Assembly (NCBI RefSeq): GCF_000270285.1
Contig: NC_015738.1
Span: 1,860,001-1,924,000 of the forward strand
Length of the DNA stretch: 64,000 bases
Direction of reading: 5' to 3'
From: Eggerthella sp. YY7918
GTDB taxonomy: Bacteria; Actinomycetota; Coriobacteriia; Coriobacteriales; Eggerthellaceae
Position numbers and translations under genes: made by a program
The notes under the pieces: model-generated
The model's database searches: none
Seen by the model: the letters and a program-made list of their open reading frames with translations, nothing else
What the model was told of the DNA's origin: nothing
Part shown: positions 15,696 through 24,062 of the stretch, in pieces
How the letters are laid out: every line of letters starts with the position of its first letter
Numbering within the stretch: the stretch's first letter is position 1

Positions 15696-16723
15696 TGCTT
15701 GCCCCCATCTTCGGCAGATGCGGCAGAAGAAGCCGGCACCGCAGCTTGCGCGATGATCTCAGAAACGCCCTCGCGCACGATGCGCGCCGTGGTAAGCACG
15801 CCGTTGCGCACCGCGAGTGCACTTGACGAGCCGTGCCCCACAAGCAGCGCTCCCTTCACGCCCAGAAGCGGCGCTCCGCCGTAGGTATCGGGGCTCACCT
15901 GAGCCATAAGCTGCTTCAAACCGCCCTTGACCGCAAGGGCGCCCAGCTTGGTAAGCGGCGTGGACATCATCACGCCCTTGAGCGCTTTGAACAACGTCTT
16001 AGAAGTGCCCTCAATGGTCTTGAGGCACACGTTGCCCGTGAAGCCGTCGGTCACGATCACGTCATAGGTGGCGGCAAGAATGTCGCCGCCCTCAGCATTG
16101 CCCGCAAAATTCTCAAGCCGTTCGGCCATCAAGCGATGGGCTTCTTGGGCAAACTGCGAACCTTTTGTATCTTCCTCGCCGATGTTGAGAAGCGCCGCAC
16201 GCGGATGCTCAATTCCCACAACCTTTTCGGCGTAGACCGAAGCCATCTGGCCGAATTGCACAAGGTATTCCGGCTTGCAGTCGGCGTTGGCTCCGATATC
16301 GCTCATAACGACGGGACGAACGGGTGACGGAATAACCGTCGCAAGCGCCGGACGCGCGATGCCCTTGATGCGTCCCATCACAAGCGTTCCCGCCGCCAAA
16401 CACGCGCCGGTCGATCCGGCGGAGAAAAAGCCTTGTGCTGCGCCCTCTTTCACAAGACGACAACCCACGACGATGGACGAATCTTTCTTCGAACGAACGG
16501 CATTGGCAGGATGTTCAGCCATACCGATGACCTCGGTGGTCATCCGCGCTTCACAACGCTCATGCGACGACGCGAACGGTTCCACCACTTCGGCCGGACC
16601 GCACAGCACAACGCTCAGAGCATCATCGGCCGCAAGCGCTTGCGCAACGCCGTCGAGCACCACATCGGGGGCGTTGTCTCCCCCCATGGCATCAACAGAA
16701 ATGGTGACTTTTTGATCGGACAT
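15692..16723 (-). CDS. plsX: Phosphate acyltransferase PlsX
   Basis: Converts acyl-ACP to acyl-phosphate, the donor used by PlsY in the first step of phosphatidic acid synthesis; peripheral membrane enzyme. The 343 residues begin MSDQKVTISVDAMGGDNAP, with the family motif GGDNAP at 14-19. Later SAGSTGACLAAG, IGANADCKPEYL and VTDGFTGNVCLK segments are typical. I chose the ATG at 16723 (GTGAGG upstream) because the longer open frame adds non-family sequence. PlsY and PlsC, which act next, are encoded 22-30 kb away in this window. Confidence 0.95.
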   Translation of the reverse strand: MSDQKVTISVDAMGGDNAPDVVLDGVAQALAADDALSVVLCGPAEVVEPFASSHERCEARMTTEVIGMAEHPANAVRSKKDSSIVVGCRLVKEGAAQGFFSAGSTGACLAAGTLVMGRIKGIARPALATVIPSPVRPVVMSDIGANADCKPEYLVQFGQMASVYAEKVVGIEHPRAALLNIGEEDTKGSQFAQEAHRLMAERLENFAGNAEGGDILAATYDVIVTDGFTGNVCLKTIEGTSKTLFKALKGVMMSTPLTKLGALAVKGGLKQLMAQVSPDTYGGAPLLGVKGALLVGHGSSSALAVRNGVLTTARIVREGVSEIIAQAAVPASSAASAEDGGKQ

Positions 16724-16900
16724 TGTGAACCTCACTCTCGCAAATAGAGTCAGCGAGAGACTTTGAGGAGCCTGATATTGCCCCGCCACGGTTGTATTGG
16801 GCGAGCGTGCTTTTTGAAAGAGTTACACGAGGGGCAAGATCAGATGCATCAAAGCCTCGCAGTCAGCGTGCTTCGCTCTTCGACCTAGACGAGACGGAGC

Positions 16901-16951
16901 AAAAAAGCCTCCTAGCACATCGCGCACGAGGCGGGAGGTACGAGGAGGCTT
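16901..16951 (-). terminator. Intrinsic terminator after rpmF
   Basis: On the minus strand AAGCCTCCT pairs with AGGAGGCTT across a loop of about 30 bases, and the second arm runs directly into TTTTTT. It lies 39 bases after the rpmF stop and before plsX, so it may attenuate read-through from the ribosomal protein gene into lipid genes. Confidence 0.65.
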
Positions 16952-16989
16952 GAAGTGCGCGACAAAGACATGGCACGCGCCACGAACGG

Positions 16990-17169
16990 CTATTCCGTCT
17001 CGATGACTTCGCGGTTTTTGTAGAAGCCGCAATTCGGGCACACGCGATGGGGAAGCTTAACTTCGCCACACTGCGGGCACACGGAGCGAGAGGGCGCCGC
17101 GATTTTATCGTTGCTGCTGCGACGGTTGTGGGTGCGGATGCGGCCCATCTTACGCTTAGGTACTGCCAT
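16990..17169 (-). CDS. rpmF: Large ribosomal subunit protein bL32
   Basis: Short gene of 59 residues. It starts MAVPKRKMGRIRTHNRRS, the hallmark of bL32, and carries a zinc ribbon CPQC...CPNC at residues 31-34 and 44-47, so this is the zinc-binding form. An AAGGAGATAG ribosome site precedes the ATG. It heads the rpmF-plsX-rnc-smc cluster. Its usual upstream partner yceD is 5.6 kb away here, separated by transporter genes. Confidence 0.96.
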   Translation of the reverse strand: MAVPKRKMGRIRTHNRRSSNDKIAAPSRSVCPQCGEVKLPHRVCPNCGFYKNREVIETE

Positions 17170-17242
17170 GGTTCTCTATCTCCTTCTTCAAGTCGAGCAA
17201 CCTTTGTCACTCGTTCTTCTTTCGGTAAACACGCGAAAAAGT

Positions 17243-17271
17243 ATGATATCAAAGCTAAGACAGCCCCGCAA
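17243..17271 (-). promoter_or_regulatory. Probable rpmF promoter
   Basis: On the minus strand TTGCGG (17271-17266) and TATCAT (17248-17243) are separated by 17 bases, about 75 bases upstream of the rpmF start. This fits a housekeeping sigma promoter needed because the gene is cut off from yceD. Confidence 0.5.
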
Positions 17272-17323
17272 GCGATTCGCACACATTTTCCCAAACGGCA
17301 CGCAGGTTACATACATCCTTTCC

Positions 17324-19180
17324 CTATCCGCCAAATTGCATCTCGTAGTAGCGGGCGTAGGTGCCGTCGAGCGCCAGCAGCTCATCATGCGTGCCCTGCT
17401 CCTTTACCTGGCCGTCTTCCACCACAGCGATAAGGTCGGCACCGCGTATGGTGGACAGGCGGTGCGCGATAACCAACGTCGTACGGCCCGCGGAAAGCTC
17501 TTCGAGGGATGTTTGGATGGCCCGCTCGCTTTCGTTGTCAAGCGCGCTTGTCGCCTCATCAAGGATGAGAATACACGGGTTGCGCAAAAACACGCGCGCG
17601 ATAGCAATGCGCTGCTTTTGTCCACCTGAAAGCCGCGCCCCACGTTCGCCTACAAACGTATCGTAACCATCCGGCAAATCGACGATGAACTCGTGAATAT
17701 GTGCGCGCCGCGCCGCTTCCATAATCTCAGCCGTCGTCGCATCGGGACGTCCGTACGCGATGTTTTCCCGAATGGTTCCGCCAAACAGGTACACATCCTG
17801 TTGCACGATACCGATGGCGTCGCGCAGCGATTTCACGGTCAGCGTGCGAATGTCGATGCCGTCGATCTCCACCGCACCCGCGCTGGGATCATAGAAGCGC
17901 GGCAAAAGCGAGCAGGTGGTAGTTTTGCCGCCGCCGGAAGGGCCTACCAGTGCCACGGTCGCACCAGCCGGAATAGCCAGATCCAGCCCGCGCAGCACCT
18001 CATGTTCCCCATCGTAGCTAAAATGAACGTCGCGATACCGTACGGCGCCCTTCACAGCCCCATCCGCTTCTCCACCGAGTTTTCCCGCCTGCGCTTTTGT
18101 CTTCTGCTGCGCACGCTCAGCCGCATGTAGATCGAGCGCATCCGGCGCGTCAGCGATATCGGGACGCACAGCCAGCACTTCCATGAACCGACGAAAGCCC
18201 GCGTAGCCTTTTTGGAACGTCTCCACAAAGTTGATGAGCTGCTCAACCGGCGACAGGAAAATTCCGATGTAGAGGGCATAGATGGCCAAGTCGGTGACCG
18301 CGAGCGTTCCCTGCGCCACAAAGTAGCCGCCGCCCACGATCGTGACCGTATACAGTACCCCAGTAAATATCGAATTCGCGGCATGAAACGCCCCCATGAA
18401 CCGATACGAGCTTTCCTTGGTGGCCACAAAGCGGTCGTTCGTGCGCCCGAACTTCTTTATTTCCACCGCCTCGTTGCCGAACGACTTCACCACACGAATC
18501 CCGCCGAGCGAATCCTGCAGACGCGCGTTAATGTCGGCCATCTTGCGGCGGTTCTCGGTAAAGATAAGGCGCTTTTTGTAGTTGCGCCAAAACGAATACG
18601 CCGCCATGATCACCGTCGCAACCAGCATGATGGCCGTCAGCGGCACGTTGATCATAAACAGCAGCGCAAACGAACCGGCGATTTTCAGGATGCAAATGAA
18701 CAGGTTTTCCGGACCATGATGCGCCAATTCCGAGATATCAAACAGGTCGGTTACCAGCTTGCTCATCATCTCGCCGGTGTTGTTGCGGTCGTAGTAGGAA
18801 AAGCTCAGGCGCTGGTACTGATGGAACAGGTCGGCGCGCATGTCGGCTTCCATGCGCGCGCCCATGATGTGACCCCAACTGGTGATGAAGTACTGACACC
18901 CCGTACGGATGCCGTACAGCACAACAAACAAAAGGGTAATCCAACCGAGCGCCGAAAGAATCGCTTCAGGCGACTGCAGAAAAAATTCCTTGGTGAAGAA
19001 GTTCAAGAACTGCGGGAAGGCAAGGTCAACCGCCGCGAGCACCGTCGCACACACAAGGTCGAACACAAAGAGGAACGTATAAGGTTTGTAGTAGCTCGCA
19101 AATCGAGCGAGCACCTCGCGCGCCGAAACGCGCGGCTCGGATATTCCAGTGGGTTTCGTTTCAGTATCCATGGAGGTCAT
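17324..19180 (-). CDS. ABC exporter, fused membrane and ATPase domains
   Basis: Protein of 618 residues, a half-transporter of the MsbA/MdlB type expected to work as a dimer. Six membrane segments fill about residues 35-330. The nucleotide-binding domain follows, with Walker A GPSGGGKTTT, signature LSGGQKQR, Walker B ILILDEATSALD and a switch His in IAHRLS. Substrate could be a lipid, drug or peptide; the sequence does not say. The ATG at 19180 overlaps the ClC stop by 4 bases (ATGA), favouring it over the ATG at 19171 and indicating coupled translation. Confidence 0.92.
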   Translation of the reverse strand: MTSMDTETKPTGISEPRVSAREVLARFASYYKPYTFLFVFDLVCATVLAAVDLAFPQFLNFFTKEFFLQSPEAILSALGWITLLFVVLYGIRTGCQYFITSWGHIMGARMEADMRADLFHQYQRLSFSYYDRNNTGEMMSKLVTDLFDISELAHHGPENLFICILKIAGSFALLFMINVPLTAIMLVATVIMAAYSFWRNYKKRLIFTENRRKMADINARLQDSLGGIRVVKSFGNEAVEIKKFGRTNDRFVATKESSYRFMGAFHAANSIFTGVLYTVTIVGGGYFVAQGTLAVTDLAIYALYIGIFLSPVEQLINFVETFQKGYAGFRRFMEVLAVRPDIADAPDALDLHAAERAQQKTKAQAGKLGGEADGAVKGAVRYRDVHFSYDGEHEVLRGLDLAIPAGATVALVGPSGGGKTTTCSLLPRFYDPSAGAVEIDGIDIRTLTVKSLRDAIGIVQQDVYLFGGTIRENIAYGRPDATTAEIMEAARRAHIHEFIVDLPDGYDTFVGERGARLSGGQKQRIAIARVFLRNPCILILDEATSALDNESERAIQTSLEELSAGRTTLVIAHRLSTIRGADLIAVVEDGQVKEQGTHDELLALDGTYARYYEMQFGG

Positions 19181-20466
19181 TGTACCCCACCATCGCCCTG
19201 CTTGGAACGCAGTTCAAGGGCGCGCGCCTTACGGCGCAACCTCACCAGGTGACTGGCTAAGCCGTGGCCAAACACGCCGAAATCACGGCTGCCGAGGTAG
19301 GCGGCTCCCACCCCTATGGCGGCAAAGGGTACGATGGCGAATCCAAATATTTCTGCGCCCATAAGAAACGCCGCGAAGGGGCAACGGCTGGCGGCCGCGA
19401 AAAATGACACCATGCCAACGGCCGCCAGAAACGGTGCCGACGCGCCCGTAAGCTGACTAAGGGCGCAACCCAGAAGGGCGCCGATGGTAAACATAGGCAT
19501 GATCTCGCCGCCTTTGAAACCAAAGCCCAGCGCAAGCACGGTAAGAAGCGCCTTTATCGCAAAGTCGCCCGATCCCGCATTCCCTGCCAACGCGCCCTGC
19601 AAAAGCGGCATCCCTGTGCCTTCAAAGCGCTGCCACGAACACGCGAATACAAGAGCCGCAAAAAGCAAGCCACCCACAAGGACGACGATTATCGGACGCC
19701 CCACCTTATGCCGCATGAAGTGACGCGTACCAGCAAGGCCCGCAGCGAAGAGCGCACCCGCTCCCGCACAGGCAAGTCCCACAAGAAGGCTTTGAGCGGC
19801 AGCTTCCCAAGAAAGCGCTGGCAACGTAACGGGAGGAATAGCATCGCCAATGCCGATGGGCTTTGCGATGGCAAAAGCGACAAGCGCGGCAAGCAGCATG
19901 GTTGCCGTGTGGCGCACAACCGAGCCCTTGAACCGCACAAGTTCGAGCACAAACATCGTGGAGCCAAGCGGTGCGAAGAACAGCGCACTGAATGCCGCCG
20001 CCATGCCGCAGGCGGCAGCATAACCTTCCAGTCGCCCCTCGTCACGACGCTCGCGCCGCACCGCTTGCAGTTTAAAGGGACGCCCGACCGTCGCGCCAAG
20101 TGACGCGCCCATCTGCATGACGGCCGCCTCTTTTCCCACCGACCCTCCACCCGCAACCGTAAGACAGGTACCCGCGAGAATGCCTGGCGCAAGCGCAAAA
20201 GGAACGTGGCGATTCGCCCGCATATCTGCCACCACCGTATCGGTAGCCAGGTTCACGGGCAACTTGAACAGGCGATACAGCAAAAGAGACACGATGCCGA
20301 ACAGGGGCAGCGCAAACAAAAGCCAGGTAAATCGCGCCACAAGACCGCTCGCAACGTCCACCGCAAGCGACAGGACAATGGAAGCCCCCGCCCCCACAAC
20401 TCCGACGACAAGGGCGAACACAACATGGCGCAGCACCTGCCCGCCGTCAATCCCGCGTTCATCCAT
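19177..20466 (-). CDS. ClC-family anion channel/antiporter
   Basis: Protein of 429 residues with about ten or more membrane helices. The conserved anion-path motif appears as GGGSVGKEAAVMQMGASLG, with the gating Glu at 113 kept (GKE instead of the usual GREGP). The late motif reads GFKGGEIMPMFTIGA rather than GGIFAPML. The helix D motif GSGIP is not recognisable; NLATDTVV is in its place. These departures resemble a divergent clade that includes fluoride exporters, but the transported ion cannot be decided by eye. I chose the ATG at 20466 for its GAGGAGG site; an open frame extends 17 codons upstream. It overlaps the ABC exporter gene. Confidence 0.85.
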   Translation of the reverse strand: MDERGIDGGQVLRHVVFALVVGVVGAGASIVLSLAVDVASGLVARFTWLLFALPLFGIVSLLLYRLFKLPVNLATDTVVADMRANRHVPFALAPGILAGTCLTVAGGGSVGKEAAVMQMGASLGATVGRPFKLQAVRRERRDEGRLEGYAAACGMAAAFSALFFAPLGSTMFVLELVRFKGSVVRHTATMLLAALVAFAIAKPIGIGDAIPPVTLPALSWEAAAQSLLVGLACAGAGALFAAGLAGTRHFMRHKVGRPIIVVLVGGLLFAALVFACSWQRFEGTGMPLLQGALAGNAGSGDFAIKALLTVLALGFGFKGGEIMPMFTIGALLGCALSQLTGASAPFLAAVGMVSFFAAASRCPFAAFLMGAEIFGFAIVPFAAIGVGAAYLGSRDFGVFGHGLASHLVRLRRKARALELRSKQGDGGVQ

Positions 20467-20551
20467 TGCTTCGTCGCCTCCTCGCCGCCGCTTCCATATC
20501 CGCACCATGGTACGCACACGACAGGCGACGACGAGGTCTCACGCGGAGCCG

Positions 20552-21277
20552 TTACCGCCCCGCCGCAAAACGGTCAGCGTTTACCCGCCGCAGGAGAAAC
20601 CAAGTGAGGGAGGCACTGACAAGCACGAGAATCAGATAGAACACAATAGGCTGACCCTGTTCAAATGGCGACCACATCAAAGCCATGACAAATCCGCTCC
20701 AAGCTTCACCACCACCTGGTAGAGAAAAGAAAAACACAGGAAGTATTAGGGCCACAAACACATAGAGACCTATCAAAATCGTCGCCGTCCAGCCTGTTCC
20801 GATCCGTCGCTGCAAGGCCGTTACAACAAGCGTGCACGAAGCCACGGCCAGATTGAGCAGGAATATCTGGACAAACAGGGCAGCGGTATAGGAACCGGCT
20901 ATACGCAAAAAGAAGGATTGCTCGCGCCAAAACCCTGGCACCGCCAGCGACAACATAGCATCAAGAAGAGCGAACACAAGGGCCTCCGCCACCACCGCCA
21001 CGACGAAGACCACAAACAGTTCCCGGCGCGTAAATCCGCTTTGCAGGAATAAACCAGCGTCCTTCCCAAAGGCAATGGCAGTCCAGAATACAAGGAAGAG
21101 AAACACAAACGTATATGCTCCGCTAAACCCAACAGATCCAAACCCCTCAAACCCCGTAACGGGAAGAAAGATCACCTGGATTGCTCCTACAAACGCCACA
21201 GCTCCCACGATGAAGAAGGCGATGTGTTTCAGTAGCTTCTGCATCTCATAGCGCATGCCCGCTTCAAGCTTTGTCAT
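20552..21277 (-). CDS. ABC-2 type membrane protein of the GntR-linked transporter
   Basis: Protein of 241 residues with six predicted membrane helices (for example AFFIVGAVAFVGAIQVIFL and TATILIGLYVFVALILPVFFF) and little other motif. It is the permease partner of the ATPase encoded immediately upstream, whose stop codon overlaps this start by 4 bases (ATGA). The three-gene layout regulator-ATPase-permease matches YtrA-type operons, which often respond to cell-envelope stress or antimicrobial peptides. The substrate is not known. Confidence 0.8.
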   Translation of the reverse strand: MTKLEAGMRYEMQKLLKHIAFFIVGAVAFVGAIQVIFLPVTGFEGFGSVGFSGAYTFVFLFLVFWTAIAFGKDAGLFLQSGFTRRELFVVFVVAVVAEALVFALLDAMLSLAVPGFWREQSFFLRIAGSYTAALFVQIFLLNLAVASCTLVVTALQRRIGTGWTATILIGLYVFVALILPVFFFSLPGGGEAWSGFVMALMWSPFEQGQPIVFYLILVLVSASLTWFLLRRVNADRFAAGR

Positions 21278-22143
21278 GAGTTGCTCCCTTCCGTCAGCTT
21301 TACGAACAACTTCTGCAAACTCATCGGAGCAACGGTTAGCCGCTCGTCAGCCAATTCAGTATCAAACGCACCCCGCAGATACGCCACCTTGAGACCGGCA
21401 AGCTCGTCGATGCCCAGCACCTCGCGGCCTTCACAGTACGCATCCACGTCCTGCGCGCGACCCGACACGCTATAACCGCTCCCACGCAACTCCTCGGCCG
21501 ACGCCTGCAACAGCACCCGCCCGTGGTCGATAACTGTCACCTGCTCCACGAGACTCGCCACTTCCTCAATGAGATGCGTGGCTATGATGATCGTGCGCTG
21601 CTTCTCTAGGTAGTCCTCAAGCAACAGGCGGTAGAACAGCTCGCGGGCGTTCGCATCAAGGCCGAGCACCGGCTCGTCAAGCAGCAAGCATTCTTCTGTG
21701 GTGGCCAGCGCTATGGCCAGCCGATAGATGGTGCGATACCCCGTCGAAAGCGCATCGACGGTCATGCCCGCATCAAGACCAAACTGCTCTGCGATAGACA
21801 ACGCGACATGCGGGTTAAACCCCTCGTGAAAAGCGGCCAAACTTTGGTAGAGCTTGTCCACGCGCCACGTCTCAGGATACAGATCGTTCGGCCCAAGAGC
21901 ATACACTTTGGCGAGCGCCGACGGGCTCTCCGTCACCGGTTCGCCGTCCACAAGCACCCGTCCCGCCGTGGGAAACAAACGATTTGACGCGATGCTCAGA
22001 AGCGTCGATTTTCCCGCCCCGTTGCGGCCGAGCAGTGCATGGATCTTTCCTGCCTCAAACGTAAGCGATACGTCGTTGAGTGCCCTTGTGTGACCATAGC
22101 GCTTGGTGAGGTGGTCGAGCCGTATCCCGCGCGTCTCACTCAT
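21274..22143 (-). CDS. ABC transporter ATPase
   Basis: ATPase of 289 residues. Walker A is GRNGAGKS (39-46), Walker B LLLDEP (153-158) and the switch His lies in IIIATHLIEE. The signature motif is LSTGYR (132-137) instead of LSGGQ, a variant common in this regulator-linked subgroup. A C-terminal region of about 80 residues is likely regulatory. It is sandwiched between the GntR gene and the permease gene with overlaps at both ends, so all three are translated together. Confidence 0.92.
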   Translation of the reverse strand: MSETRGIRLDHLTKRYGHTRALNDVSLTFEAGKIHALLGRNGAGKSTLLSIASNRLFPTAGRVLVDGEPVTESPSALAKVYALGPNDLYPETWRVDKLYQSLAAFHEGFNPHVALSIAEQFGLDAGMTVDALSTGYRTIYRLAIALATTEECLLLDEPVLGLDANARELFYRLLLEDYLEKQRTIIIATHLIEEVASLVEQVTVIDHGRVLLQASAEELRGSGYSVSGRAQDVDAYCEGREVLGIDELAGLKVAYLRGAFDTELADERLTVAPMSLQKLFVKLTEGSNS

Positions 22144-22507
22144 TGTTCAGTCCCCTTTCGACGAGCGACATTACCTGCTCTTTTGTCATTCCCAGTTTTC
22201 GTGCCTCCGCAACAAGCGAATTCACATAGCGTTCGGCGAATGCTTCCTGACGCTTTGCGCGAATCTTCTCCAGCGCGCCGTCGCTCACATACATGCCCAT
22301 CCCCCGCCTTTTGTGAATAATGCCCTCATCAACCAAGATGTTGACGCCTTTGAGGACGGTGTGCGGGTTGATACCGAAAAGCGCTGCCACTTCATTGGTG
22401 GACGGAACGCGATCGCCCACCTGATAGACGCCCGTGAAAATGTCATCCTCAATCGATGCGGCGATCTGGATGAACAGCGGCATTTCCCTGCTCGGATCGA
22501 CATTCAT
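22136..22507 (-). CDS. GntR-family (YtrA subfamily) repressor
   Basis: Protein of 123 residues. A winged helix-turn-helix (IEDDIFTGVYQVGDRVPSTN and EVAALFGINPHTVLKGVNIL) is followed by only about 50 residues of helical C-terminus. This short form defines the YtrA subfamily, which represses its own ABC transporter operon. A perfect 24-base palindrome sits 25 bases upstream of the start codon, at the expected transcription start. The effector is unknown. Confidence 0.92.
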   Translation of the reverse strand: MNVDPSREMPLFIQIAASIEDDIFTGVYQVGDRVPSTNEVAALFGINPHTVLKGVNILVDEGIIHKRRGMGMYVSDGALEKIRAKRQEAFAERYVNSLVAEARKLGMTKEQVMSLVERGLNNE

Positions 22508-22531
22508 TTCCTGGTCCGTTTCTAGTTCGAT

Positions 22532-22555
22532 GGTTAGTTACTTAAGTAACTAACC
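22532..22555. promoter_or_regulatory. Operator palindrome of the GntR-ABC operon
   Basis: Perfect 24-base inverted repeat with half-site GGTTAGTTACTT. It begins 3 bases after the -10 element and covers the expected transcription start, so binding of the GntR protein would block initiation. Confidence 0.85.
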
Positions 22556-22558
22556 TAC

Positions 22559-22587
22559 ATTGTACGGAGACGGAGGAGCGGTGTCAA
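22559..22587 (-). promoter_or_regulatory. Promoter of the GntR-ABC operon
   Basis: On the minus strand TTGACA (22587-22582) and TACAAT (22564-22559) are separated by exactly 17 bases, a near-consensus housekeeping promoter. The operator lies directly downstream. Confidence 0.85.
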
Positions 22588-22658
22588 GCTTGGGCAAAAA
22601 CGATCCGCTACCTGCTTTCGCCTACGTTTCGTTGTCGGCGTGCACCAACGCGCGAGAA

Positions 22659-22674
22659 TGTTTCACGTGAAACA
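22659..22674. other. parS centromere site 1
   Basis: TGTTTCACGTGAAACA matches the conserved bacterial parS sequence at all 16 positions, and the palindrome extends one base further on each side. ParB binds such sites, spreads, and recruits Smc-ScpAB. It is in a gene-free stretch between the GntR operon and yceD. Confidence 0.93.
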
Positions 22675-22712
22675 TTTGTTTGTAATGGGAGAATTGCCTG
22701 TTCAGACGCGAG

Positions 22713-22728
22713 TGTTTCACGTGAAACA
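22713..22728. other. parS centromere site 2
   Basis: Second perfect copy of TGTTTCACGTGAAACA, 54 bases from the first start to start. Paired parS sites normally lie near the replication origin. Confidence 0.93.
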
Positions 22729-22770
22729 TCTGTTCGGGGCGAAAGCGTATGCCCGATAGAGACTAAGAGC

Positions 22771-22797
22771 AAAAACGGCCCGTTGCGGGGCCGTTTT
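22771..22797 (-). terminator. Intrinsic terminator after yceD
   Basis: On the minus strand AAAACGGCCC pairs with GGGCCGTTTT around a 6-base loop and is followed by further T residues. It begins 3 bases after the yceD stop, ending the coaD-side operon before the parS sites. Confidence 0.85.
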
Positions 22798-22799
22798 GG

Positions 22800-23351
22800 C
22801 TATTTGTCGTCGAAGGGGAAATCTTTGAGAACCGAGAAGGGATTTGGCGGGGTGTCGCTCTCGGGCTGGGCAGGCTCGCAGCTGCAGGGGCCTTCATTGA
22901 GATTCGCACCGCACGTGGCGCACAGACCTTTGCAATCCTCTTTGCACAATGGCACAAGGGGAAACTCCAACAGCAGCGCCGCCTTGATAAGCGGCTCAAG
23001 GTCGATCATATGGTCGTCGCCCAGCACGTCGAACTCGTCCTCGTCCATATCTTCAGGAGCCGCCTTCTCGCTATCGAGCAGGAAATATCCTTCGATTTCG
23101 CCCACGAAGGGAACCGCAAACTCATCGAGACAGCGAGCACATTCGGTGGTGGCCTCCCCTTCCACCGAACCGATGACCAACAGGGCATCGCCGGTATTCG
23201 AGACATCAACCTGCCAAGGTAACGGCGCAGCGAAACGATAGGTATCGGGACCAGCGGAAAGCTCGGACAAGGTTATCTCACCCTCAAAATGAGAACTCTC
23301 CGCAGGCGCGAAGAGCTCAGAAGGTATAAAAATACGCGTTGAAGCGTTCAT
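22800..23351 (-). CDS. YceD-family (DUF177) protein
   Basis: Protein of 183 residues of the YceD/DUF177 family, linked to ribosomal RNA metabolism and normally encoded next to rpmF. Typical features are a CARC pair in the central domain and a C-terminal DCKGLCATCGANL with CSC, which may bind metal. The ATG at 23351 (GGCGG upstream) avoids overlap with the preceding gene. A terminator follows immediately, and rpmF is 5.6 kb away, an unusual separation. Confidence 0.88.
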   Translation of the reverse strand: MNASTRIFIPSELFAPAESSHFEGEITLSELSAGPDTYRFAAPLPWQVDVSNTGDALLVIGSVEGEATTECARCLDEFAVPFVGEIEGYFLLDSEKAAPEDMDEDEFDVLGDDHMIDLEPLIKAALLLEFPLVPLCKEDCKGLCATCGANLNEGPCSCEPAQPESDTPPNPFSVLKDFPFDDK

Positions 23352-23358
23352 GTTCCGC

Positions 23359-23832
23359 CTATCGACCTGAAGCGAGCGAGTTGGCATTCAAACGATCGCG
23401 GCAGCGACGCACGTTGCCCAGCAGTGTATCGAGGCTCTGTTCAACATGGCCGAATACCTCGTCGGCGTAGTCTTCGGCGCCTGCACGCGTTTGACGCTCT
23501 AGCTCGCGGGCATCGGCCAGCACCTGATCGGCCTGCTGCTGCGAAATACGCACGATCTCCTGCTCGCTTGCAATGGTCATAGCCTGACTGCGCGCATCTT
23601 CGATCATGCGATTTGCTTCAGCTTCGGCATCGTCAAGAAGGCTCTGGCGCTCGCGTACGATCTGGCGAGACTGTGCAAATTCACCCGGGAACGTGTCACG
23701 GATTTCGTCCATGATCTCAAACGCCGCGGCAATATCTACCTGGCGCATATTGCTTTTGCCGAATACCGGCTTCGAGTCCTCAAGAAGAATCGAGAGCTCC
23801 TCAAGCAGCCCCAAGACCCCTGTTTCGTCCAT
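23359..23832 (-). CDS. DivIVA-like coiled-coil protein
   Basis: Protein of 157 residues, mostly charged helix, with long heptad-rich segments (RERQSLLDDAEAEANRMIED and ISQQQADQVLADARELERQT). It resembles the DivIVA/GpsB or SepIVA-like coiled-coil proteins encoded beside coaD and yceD in Actinobacteria, which act in cell growth and division at the membrane. No enzyme motif is present. The ATG at 23832 follows GGAAGGACG. Identity is by composition and context. Confidence 0.65.
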   Translation of the reverse strand: MDETGVLGLLEELSILLEDSKPVFGKSNMRQVDIAAAFEIMDEIRDTFPGEFAQSRQIVRERQSLLDDAEAEANRMIEDARSQAMTIASEQEIVRISQQQADQVLADARELERQTRAGAEDYADEVFGHVEQSLDTLLGNVRRCRDRLNANSLASGR

Positions 23833-23912
23833 GATCGTCCTTCCGCCCAAGCGTGCTGCGTCTAATCTGCGTTGTGGGCATGCGCGTTCCACCTGCGTAC
23901 ATGCATCGCATC

Positions 23913-23940
23913 ATAATAGCATGTATGCTGGTAAAGCCAA
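23913..23940 (-). promoter_or_regulatory. Probable promoter of the DivIVA-like/yceD genes
   Basis: On the minus strand TTGGCT (23940-23935) and TATTAT (23918-23913) are 16 bases apart, about 80 bases upstream of the start codon. Plausible but not consensus at -35. Confidence 0.4.
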
Positions 23941-24062
23941 ACTCCAATGCACAAAGCATGCATATTTTGCGGGGTTCGCAACCTAAATGCAACCCGTTTG
24001 CGAAGAAATCGTGATCAAGGCGCCCGTGTGCCAAGAGCGCACAAACAACGCTTCAGTCTCGC

